Assembly (NCBI GenBank): GCA_902494545.1
Contig: CABUTP010000122.1
Coordinates: 1-5,129 of the forward strand
Origin: an uncultured Collinsella sp.
Lineage (GTDB): Bacteria; Actinomycetota; Coriobacteriia; Coriobacteriales; Coriobacteriaceae
Length of the DNA stretch: 5,129 bases
Reading direction: 5' to 3'
Below the pieces are notes generated by a model. The model worked only from the letters and a program-made list of their open reading frames with translations. It ran no database searches and was not told the origin of the DNA. The translations under genes and the position numbers were made by a program. Of this stretch, positions 1 through 4,244 are shown piece after piece. How positions within the stretch are numbered: the stretch's first letter is position 1; each line of letters opens with the position of its first letter.

Positions 1-618
1 GGGAATACCATAGCGGCGACCGGCGAGCACATTAGACGTAGAGGAACAGCCGGCAACGTAGCTCGCGCGCGCGACGGCCAGGCCGCCATCGGGACCCTGG
101 GCACGGCGCAGGCCAAACTCGGCCACGGGACGACCGTCGGCCGCCAACACCACGCGCGCCGTCTTGGTGGCGACAAGCGTCTGGAAGCCGACGATGTTGA
201 GCAGCGCGGTCTCGAGCAGCTGGCACTCCAGCGACGGGCCGGTGACGCGCACCATGGGCTCGCGCGGAAAGACGAGCTCGCCCTCGGGCACGGCGTCAAT
301 GTTCACGTGCGCACGGAAGTTGCGCAGGTAGTCGAGGAATGCAGGCTTAAACATCGCGCCGCCGGCCGGAGCCTGGAGCGAAGCTAAATAGTCGATGTCC
401 TCGGGCGTAAAGCGCAGGTTCTCGACAAGCTCGGGCAGCTCGGCGGTGCCGCACATGACGGCATACGCACTGCCAAAGGGATGGTCGCGGTAAAACGCCG
501 TAAAGCAGCCCTGCTCATTGGCCTTGCCGCTCTCCCACAGGCCCTGAGCCATAGTGAGTTCGTACAGATCGGTGAGCATTGCGATGTCGGTAGGATGCGA
601 GGTGTCGGTCAAAGCCAT
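1..618 (-). CDS. pncB: Nicotinate phosphoribosyltransferase, N-terminal 206 residues (partial)
   Basis: Nicotinate phosphoribosyltransferase makes nicotinate mononucleotide from nicotinate and PRPP, normally with ATP hydrolysis. It is the entry step of the Preiss-Handler NAD salvage route and is cytosolic. The reading frame is open from the ATG at 618 to the window edge. It starts MALTDTSHPTDIAMLTDLYE, and the LTDLYELTMAQG block (about residues 15-26) is typical of the family N terminus. The strongest evidence is near the cut: EFGLRRAQGPDGG (about 167-179), then ARASYVAGCSSTSNVLAG, ending in RRYGIP. In the family this is followed closely by the G-T-x-A-H-S segment with the phosphorylated histidine, so the catalytic His lies just outside the window. 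An AAAGG ribosome site (626-630) sits 7 bases before the ATG. The gene lies 82 bases downstream of the coiled-coil gene on the same strand, with no clear promoter between, so co-transcription is likely (inference). Confidence 0.95.
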   Translation of the reverse strand, partial: MALTDTSHPTDIAMLTDLYELTMAQGLWESGKANEQGCFTAFYRDHPFGSAYAVMCGTAELPELVENLRFTPEDIDYLASLQAPAGGAMFKPAFLDYLRNFRAHVNIDAVPEGELVFPREPMVRVTGPSLECQLLETALLNIVGFQTLVATKTARVVLAADGRPVAEFGLRRAQGPDGGLAVARASYVAGCSSTSNVLAGRRYGIP

Positions 619-700
619 GGGGCGACCTTTCGGATGCGTTGTGCAGAGGTTGAGGGTTGGGCAAAGCGGGCGTGCGGGCATGACGCCCAATGCAAGTCGG

Positions 701-1120
701 TTAAACCAGGCCCATGCTGGTCATAAGCGTGTAGCCCATAAAGACGATAAACGCGATGAGGGCGAGCACGATGATGATTTTTTGAGCCGGAGCCATGCCG
801 GGGATTTCATTCTCGCCCGTAGGCTCCTTGGAGGTGACCATGCGCTGGGCAAAGGTCATCTCGTCACGGCTCGGTTTGGGCTCGGCGGGCTTGGGGTGAG
901 CGGCTTTTTTAGGCTGAGGTTTGGGCGCGGCGGGCGCCGGCTCGGATGCGGCCTTGGCAGCGGCCTCCTCGGCCTTCGCACGCTCGGCGCGCAGAGCGGC
1001 CAGTTCCTCACGCTCGCGACGGGCCTTTTCCTGCTCCTCGCGACGAGCCTTCTCGGCGCGGAGCTCTTCCAACTCGGCGCGCTCCTCGGCAGACAGTGGT
1101 TGGGACTCAAGCTCGGCCAT
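701..1120 (-). CDS. Hypothetical coiled-coil protein with a C-terminal membrane anchor (139 aa)
   Basis: I do not recognise a named family. The protein has three parts. Residues about 11-58 are very rich in Glu, Arg, Lys and Ala (for example AEERAELEELRAEKARREEQ) and should form one long charged helix or coiled coil. Residues about 59-84 form a Pro/Ala/Lys linker (PAPAAPKPQPKK). Residues about 85-113 are polar (DEMTFAQRMVTSKEP), and residues about 114-133 form one hydrophobic helix (IIIVLALIAFIVFMG), followed by a short tail ending SMGLV. There is no signal peptide, so the likely topology is tail-anchored with the helix in the cytoplasm. The ATG at 1120 is chosen because AGAAAGGG (1128-1135) lies 7 bases upstream. 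The frame runs open further upstream, but only through the terminator and the tRNA, so that extension is spurious. A role in organising membrane-associated proteins is possible but only inferred. Low-complexity composition makes homology calls unsafe. Confidence 0.8.
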   Translation of the reverse strand: MAELESQPLSAEERAELEELRAEKARREEQEKARREREELAALRAERAKAEEAAAKAASEPAPAAPKPQPKKAAHPKPAEPKPSRDEMTFAQRMVTSKEPTGENEIPGMAPAQKIIIVLALIAFIVFMGYTLMTSMGLV

Positions 1121-1139
1121 GGTGCAGCCCTTTCTTTTT

Positions 1140-1171
1140 AAAAAAAGCCGCCGACACAATGTCAGCGGCTT
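1140..1171 (-). terminator. Intrinsic terminator after tRNA-Ala
   Basis: Read on the minus strand, AAGCCGC (1165-1171) pairs with GCGGCTT (1145-1151). After one A/C mismatch, GACA (1160-1163) pairs with TGTC (1153-1156), leaving a three-base TTG loop. The stem is followed by seven T (1146 to 1140). This is a textbook intrinsic terminator 14 bases past the tRNA 3' end. Its T run ends only 19 bases before the ATG of the coiled-coil gene. Confidence 0.85.
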
Positions 1172-1185
1172 ATCAAATCCATGGG

Positions 1186-1258
1186 TGGAGACGAAGGGAG
1201 TCGAACCCTCGGCCTCTGCCATGCGACGGCAGCGCTCTCCCAACTGAGCTACGTCCCC
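1186..1258 (-). tRNA. tRNA-Ala, anticodon CGC
   Basis: The 73-base sequence folds as a full cloverleaf. The acceptor stem GGGGACG/CGTCTCC contains the G3:U70 wobble, which is the identity element for alanyl-tRNA synthetase. The D arm is GCTC-AGTTGGGA-GAGC. The anticodon arm is CTGCC-GTCGCAT-GGCAG, with U33 followed by anticodon CGC (1223-1225) and A37. The T arm is GAGGG-TTCGACT-CCCTT, and the discriminator base is A73. The anticodon reads GCG, a common alanine codon in GC-rich genomes. The genome continues CCCA after A73, so the 3' CCA is not encoded exactly and must be added by CCA-adding enzyme. It has its own promoter upstream and an intrinsic terminator just downstream. Confidence 0.96.
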
Positions 1259-1271
1259 AGGACAAGTTGAT

Positions 1272-1299
1272 ATTTTACCTACGGCTCGCCAACTGTCAA
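1272..1299 (-). promoter_or_regulatory. Sigma70-type promoter of tRNA-Ala
   Basis: On the minus strand a perfect -35 box TTGACA (1294-1299) is followed after 16 bases by TAAAAT (1272-1277), five of six matches to the -10 consensus. The -10 box ends 13 bases before tRNA base G1, so transcription would start a few bases upstream of the mature 5' end. This is the clearest promoter in the window, and it may also feed the coiled-coil and pncB genes by readthrough. Confidence 0.8.
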
Positions 1300-1300
1300 C

Positions 1301-1330
1301 GCCCAATACCCAGTCTTTTTGGGACAGGGC
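1301..1330. repeat. Interrupted inverted repeat upstream of the tRNA promoter
   Basis: GCCC (1301-1304) and CCCA (1309-1312) can pair with TGGG (1320-1323) and GGGC (1327-1330). This gives a two-part stem with an AATA/ACA internal loop and a T-rich end loop. It abuts the -35 box of the tRNA promoter. No T run follows the stem on either strand, so it is not an obvious intrinsic terminator. It could be a protein site or a repeat remnant. Confidence 0.35.
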
Positions 1331-1362
1331 TGTTTTGACTACTTTTCGAACGTCCGAGCCAC

Positions 1363-1402
1363 CCGATGATTTTTCTGGGACGGGGATTAAAAAAATCATC
1401 GG
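1363..1402. repeat. Perfect 12-bp inverted repeat just past the radical SAM stop codon
   Basis: CCGATGATTTTT (1363-1374) is the exact reverse complement of AAAAATCATCGG (1391-1402), with a 16-base loop. The second arm lies 8 bases from the end of the radical SAM gene, which points to a role in the 3' end of that transcript. However, no T run follows the stem in the minus direction, so it could stabilise the mRNA end or be an atypical or factor-assisted terminator. The loop holds GGGACGGGG (1377-1385), which nearly repeats GGGACAGGG at 1321-1329. Confidence 0.6.
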
Positions 1403-1410
1403 CAAATGCA

Positions 1411-2349
1411 CTACTTTGCGCTGGTGAGGACGCCGGTGGTGTCGAACGCCGGGGTAAAGCTCTCGTCTACCGCTCCGCCTTCTTGCCAGAACATCGTCGT
1501 AAAGCCCAAGTCGTCGGCATGATCGAGCACCTGCTCGTACTCCTCGCGCGTCACGGCGCGCGCCAACTCGCCGCCTTGCTCGCGCATGAGCGCATTGGGC
1601 GTGTACTGGTTCATGACCGAAATCGGCACGTCACCCACCGTCTGCCACACCAGGTCCAGCACACGGCACGAATCGTTCGCATGACCCGGCAGCACCAGGT
1701 GACGCACGATGATGCCGCGCTTCATGAGCCCCTCGTCGTCCACCAGCTCTCCCCCGCGGCGCTCAATCTCGCGCGCCATCTGAGCCAGGCCAGACACGGC
1801 TACACGTGGGTAATCCTTAATATGAGAAAGCGACTGTGCAAGCGCCGCATCGGCATATTTAAAGTCGGTAAGCCACACATCAACTAGATCGCCGAGCGCC
1901 GCCACGGCACTCGCCCGCTCATAGCCGCTCGTGTTGTAAACGATAGGGATGTCCAGCCCGCGCTCCCTCGCTGCGGCAATCGCGACCGGCAGCAGGTGAG
2001 CATAATGCGTCGCAGTCACCAGGTTGATGTTGTTGGCGCCCTGGTCCTGCAGCTCCAACATAATCTCGACCAAACGCTGGGGCGTAATCTCAAGACCGAA
2101 ATTGCCCGTCGAAATCTCGTGGTTTTGGCAGTAGACGCATTTGAGCGAACAGCCGCTAAAGAAAATCGTGCCCGAGCCGGCCTCACCCGAGATGGGCGGC
2201 TCCTCCCACATATGGAGCGCCGCGCGGGCGACCTTAAGCGTGTCGTCGGCGCCGCATATGCCGTGCGCACCCTCATCGCGCGCCGCACCGCAACGGCGCG
2301 GACACAAATGACAGGCAGGCGAAAAAAGTTCGGTCAACGACGTCGGCAT
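1411..2349 (-). CDS. PflX-type radical SAM protein (312 aa)
   Basis: This is a radical S-adenosylmethionine enzyme of the PflX / COG1313 group. That group is named for its similarity to pyruvate formate-lyase activating enzyme, but its substrate is not established. The CX3CX2C motif CSLKCVYC (Cys67, Cys71, Cys74) binds the [4Fe-4S] cluster that splits SAM. It sits in the block EEPPISG...GSGTIFFSGC, typical of the group. Four more cysteines at the N terminus (C13, C16, C20, C32; CHLCPRRC...GICGA) could hold a second metal or Fe-S site. The rest fits a partial TIM barrel: NLVTATHY (109-116), VYNTSGYE (137-144), WLTDFKYAD (159-167), VRHLVLPGH (215-223) and MNQYTPN (246-252). Length is normal for the group. 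The ATG at 2349 is preferred because GGAG (2359-2362) lies 9 bases upstream. A TTG at 2364 is in frame but overlaps that ribosome site. No glycyl radical enzyme is in the window. Confidence 0.93.
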   Translation of the reverse strand: MPTSLTELFSPACHLCPRRCGAARDEGAHGICGADDTLKVARAALHMWEEPPISGEAGSGTIFFSGCSLKCVYCQNHEISTGNFGLEITPQRLVEIMLELQDQGANNINLVTATHYAHLLPVAIAAARERGLDIPIVYNTSGYERASAVAALGDLVDVWLTDFKYADAALAQSLSHIKDYPRVAVSGLAQMAREIERRGGELVDDEGLMKRGIIVRHLVLPGHANDSCRVLDLVWQTVGDVPISVMNQYTPNALMREQGGELARAVTREEYEQVLDHADDLGFTTMFWQEGGAVDESFTPAFDTTGVLTSAK

Positions 2350-2358
2350 AAAAACATG

Positions 2359-2364
2359 CTCCAA
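2359..2364 (-). promoter_or_regulatory. Ribosome binding site deciding the radical SAM start
   Basis: TTGGAG on the minus strand, with GGAG 9 bases before the ATG at 2349. The in-frame TTG that would give five more residues (MEHVF) is part of this same site and has no purine-rich site at a good distance of its own. The ATG is therefore the better start. Confidence 0.65.
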
Positions 2365-2396
2365 AACAACGATTCAGCAGCTCAAACGTAAAGGCC

Positions 2397-2441
2397 CGGA
2401 CCGAGATTACGGCTCCAAGCCCAAGGCGCCGTAATCGTCCG
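2397..2441. repeat. 14-bp interrupted inverted repeat in the radical SAM leader/promoter region
   Basis: CGGAC (2397-2401) and GATTACGGC (2405-2413) pair exactly with GCCGTAATC (2428-2436) and GTCCG (2437-2441). The only flaw in the stem is a 3-base bulge, CGA at 2402-2404, and the loop is 14 bases. No T run directly follows on either strand; TTTTT on the plus strand starts about 7 bases later. It lies 48 bases ahead of the radical SAM ATG and overlaps the possible -10 region of that gene. It could be an operator or an mRNA leader hairpin. A further GTAAT copy lies at 2453-2457. Confidence 0.7.
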
Positions 2442-2462
2442 ACACGATTTTTGTAATGTCAA
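2434..2462 (-). promoter_or_regulatory. Possible promoter of the radical SAM gene
   Basis: On the minus strand a perfect TTGACA (2457-2462) lies 17 bases from GACGAT (2434-2439), which matches only three of six -10 positions. The -35 box is convincing and the -10 box is weak. A weak -10 that lies inside the inverted repeat at 2397-2441 would fit a regulated promoter. That is inference. Confidence 0.35.
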
Positions 2463-2464
2463 GA

Positions 2465-2493
2465 CTGGAATCAACAAAGTGCCGCTTTATGAT
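2465..2493 (+). promoter_or_regulatory. Possible promoter of the small RNA
   Basis: TATGAT (2488-2493) matches five of six -10 positions. Seventeen bases upstream lies CTGGAA (2465-2470), a poor -35 box. Transcription would begin near 2500. It is divergent from, and nearly abuts, the possible radical SAM promoter. Confidence 0.4.
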
Positions 2494-2499
2494 GTAGGT

Positions 2500-2645
2500 A
2501 TTCCGCCCCCCGCGGAGCAACTGGGTGAACCGTCGCGTTTATTTAGGGAGCCCACACAGTCGTACTTAGTACAGGTATCCTTCGTTGTTAAGGACGCTGG
2601 AACAGTCGATGAGGGCACCCACCTGTTTTAGGTGGGTTCATTTTC
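2500..2645 (+). ncRNA. Candidate small non-coding RNA, about 145 nt
   Basis: This stretch has a -10 box just upstream and a terminator at its 3' end, with no plausible protein gene between. Near the 5' end, TTCCGC (2501-2506) and GCGGAG (2512-2517) form a hairpin with a five-C loop. Further elements suggest a rod-like fold: TGGGTG (2522-2527) with CACCCA (2616-2621), GCGTTT (2535-2540) with GGACGC (2592-2597), AGGGA (2545-2549) with TCCTT (2578-2582), and an apical GTAC-TTA-GTAC (2562-2572). The outer helix would compete with the terminator stem. A bulged rod of this size recalls 6S RNA, but I cannot match its conserved bubble, so I do not assign the family. A leader of the TagO-like gene is the main alternative. 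Start and fold are inferred. Confidence 0.5.
2617..2645 (+). terminator. Intrinsic terminator of the small RNA
   Basis: ACCCACCT (2617-2624) pairs exactly with AGGTGGGT (2630-2637) around a 5-base GTTTT loop, followed by the T-rich TCATTTTC (2638-2645). On the opposite strand no T run follows the stem, so it works best for plus-strand transcripts. The first arm could instead pair with TGGGTG at 2522-2527. Confidence 0.7.
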
Positions 2646-2884
2646 GTAACGTGGGGGGTGGTTTTCTTTTGCCGATTTTGCCAAAAATTGCCATCGCAGA
2701 TCCCGTATGACACCCAACAGCACTCGGCAGAACCCCCGCCAACATCCCAATATCTGGTAAGCGCGTGATAATCGCACGGCGCAAACCCCCACACCCCCTC
2801 GGTCGAGTATCATGGGTCAGCTATGCCCTTTTGCGCGTAGCGCCCTTTGACCTTTTCCTTCGACGCTTGGCGGTTTTTCGATTC
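2646..2884 (+). other. Unassigned stretch between the small RNA terminator and the TagO-like gene
   Basis: I see no credible gene here. It starts with a run of six G (2653-2658) and T-rich sequence, and later has three five-C runs (2733-2737, 2786-2790, 2794-2798) that could pair with the G run in RNA. GATAAT at 2767-2772 resembles a -10 box but has no matching -35. TTGACC (2847-2852) resembles a -35 but has no -10 at the right distance. The promoter of the TagO-like gene probably lies here but I cannot place it. Confidence 0.4.
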
Positions 2885-4084
2885 ATGGCTTCATCCACGA
2901 GCTTCATACCGTACTTATGCGTGGCGGCCGCTGCCTTTATCACGACCTTTCTCACGGTACCCCTGGTCAAGCGCCTGGCAATCAAGCTCGACGCCGTCGA
3001 CTATCCCTCCAAGCGCCGTATCAACACTAAGCCCATCCCACGCATGGGCGGCACCGCGGTCTTTTTGGGCCTCGTCGTCGCCTGTATTGTGCAGATCCTG
3101 GGCACCTGGTACCTGGGCTGGCCGCCCGTTTTGGTACCGCACCCGCGCCTTCACATCAGCTACCCCGTGCTGGCACTCTCCTTTACCGTGATCTTTGCGA
3201 CCGGCGCGATCGATGATGTCTTCCAGCTCAAGCCCAAGCAAAAGCTGACCGGCCAGGTGCTCGCCGCGCTCATCGCCTGCATCGGCGGCTTAAAAATCGG
3301 CGTCATCATCAACCCGTTTGCCCCCGGCGAGATCATGCTTGGCTGGCTCGCCTACCCCATCACCGTGATCTACCTAGTGGCGTTCACCAACATCATCAAC
3401 CTCATCGACGGCCTCGACGGCCTGGCCACGGGCATTTGCGGCATCGCATCGTTCACCATGTTCACGATGGCCATGCTTTCGGGCCGTATCGACGCCGCCG
3501 CGCTCTCCATCGCGCTCTTTGGCTCGTGCGTGGCTTTTCTGCATTACAACTTCAACCCCGCGAGCATCTTCTTGGGCGACTCGGGGTCGCTGCTGTTGGG
3601 CTTCGCTTTGGGCTCCATCTCGCTGCTCAACGTGAGCCGCACCGCCGCGCTCACCTCACTCATCATCCCGCTCATCGTGGCAGGCGTACCCATCATCGAC
3701 ACGTTCAGCGCCATCGTGCGCCGCAAGCGCGCCCACATTAGCATCGGGCAGGCCGACAAGGGCCACATCCACCACCGCCTGATCCAAGAAGGCTACAACC
3801 AAAAACAGGCTGTGCTGCTCATCTATGCCTGGTGCATTATGCTTTCGGCCGGCGCCGCCGCGATCAATCAGGTCGAGGTGCCCACGCGTGTGCTCATCTT
3901 TGTCGTGCTCGCCATTGGCTCGGCTGCCTTCGCCAAGCACCTGCACCTGTTTGAGCCCGTCCTGCGCCACCATTACAACAAGCGCACACACGAGGACGAG
4001 CTGGTAACCCCCGACGACCCCGCCTTTAAACAGGAGGAGCAGGCAGCCGAGGAACGCAAGGAGGAGCGCCAGCACAGGCGCTAG
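2885..4084 (+). CDS. WecA/TagO-like undecaprenyl-phosphate N-acetylhexosamine-1-phosphate transferase (399 aa)
   Basis: This integral membrane enzyme of the MraY/WecA/TagO superfamily moves a sugar-1-phosphate, usually GlcNAc-1-P from UDP-GlcNAc, onto undecaprenyl phosphate on the cytoplasmic face. That is the first step of teichoic acid or other surface glycopolymer synthesis. Family motifs appear in order: DAVDYPSKRRIN...PIPRMGG (36-56), GAIDD (107-111, Mg-binding Asp pair), NIINLIDGLDGLATG (169-183), FLGDSGSLLLGF (229-240), PIIDT (269-273) and the cytoplasmic loop DKGHIHHRL (291-299). HIHH favours WecA/TagO over MraY, so this is not the peptidoglycan lipid I enzyme. About ten or eleven hydrophobic segments are visible. 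The C terminus (370-399) is a highly charged cytoplasmic tail ending RKEERQHRR. The ATG at 2885 fits the family N terminus. An in-frame GTG at 2765 would add 40 residues of unlikely sequence. No good ribosome site precedes the ATG; only GGCGG (2869-2873) is near. The sugar is inferred. Confidence 0.93.
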   Translation: MASSTSFIPYLCVAAAAFITTFLTVPLVKRLAIKLDAVDYPSKRRINTKPIPRMGGTAVFLGLVVACIVQILGTWYLGWPPVLVPHPRLHISYPVLALSFTVIFATGAIDDVFQLKPKQKLTGQVLAALIACIGGLKIGVIINPFAPGEIMLGWLAYPITVIYLVAFTNIINLIDGLDGLATGICGIASFTMFTMAMLSGRIDAAALSIALFGSCVAFLHYNFNPASIFLGDSGSLLLGFALGSISLLNVSRTAALTSLIIPLIVAGVPIIDTFSAIVRRKRAHISIGQADKGHIHHRLIQEGYNQKQAVLLIYAWCIMLSAGAAAINQVEVPTRVLIFVVLAIGSAAFAKHLHLFEPVLRHHYNKRTHEDELVTPDDPAFKQEEQAAEERKEERQHRR

Positions 4085-4234
4085 GTTTTATTGCCGAGGA
4101 AGCGACTCATTGCTGCTGGCCGCTCGCAACCGCGCCGCGACCGCCGCACAGCCCTCGCCCTACCGGTACCTCGCCTACTTACGCCCCACCCCTTTCAATA
4201 AACGCGTTATCATCTTGACCAATACGCATACGTT

Positions 4235-4239
4235 AGGAG
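4235..4239 (+). promoter_or_regulatory. Ribosome binding site of trpS
   Basis: AGGAG lies 5 bases before the ATG at 4245, the strongest ribosome site in the window. It fixes the start of the tryptophanyl-tRNA synthetase gene. Confidence 0.8.
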
Positions 4240-4244
4240 CAATC

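Noticed and set aside
668..688. GGGCGT/ACGCCC hairpin between the coiled-coil gene and pncB
   Set aside because: It has six base pairs, a 9-base loop and no T run on either strand, so it is not distinguishable from chance in GC-rich DNA.
1121..1411. Upstream extension of the coiled-coil protein frame to a 236-residue protein
   Set aside because: The added part is translated through the terminator and tRNA-Ala on the same strand, and a good ribosome site supports the ATG at 1120.
2521..2537. Resemblance of GGGTGAACCGTCGCG to a T-box sequence (GGGTGGNACCGCG)
   Set aside because: The match needs mismatches and an insertion, the stretch is too near the presumed 5' end to have a Stem I upstream, and the next gene is not tRNA- or amino-acid-related.
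2609..2710. Small plus-strand ORF of 33 codons starting ATG at 2609 inside the small RNA
   Set aside because: It has no good ribosome site, runs straight through the terminator stem and has a composition unlike the real genes.
2588..2813. Minus-strand ORFs of 61-68 residues over the small RNA terminator and the following stretch
   Set aside because: No ribosome site, unlikely composition, overlap with each other in different frames, and no recognisable domain.
2765..2884. Alternative GTG start giving the TagO-like protein 40 more residues
   Set aside because: The extra residues are rich in Arg and Pro, do not resemble the family N terminus and lack a ribosome site. The protein from 2885 already starts like its relatives.
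3656..4075. 139-residue minus-strand ORF opposite the TagO-like gene
   Set aside because: It is an antisense shadow of a well-supported membrane protein with all family motifs on the plus strand.
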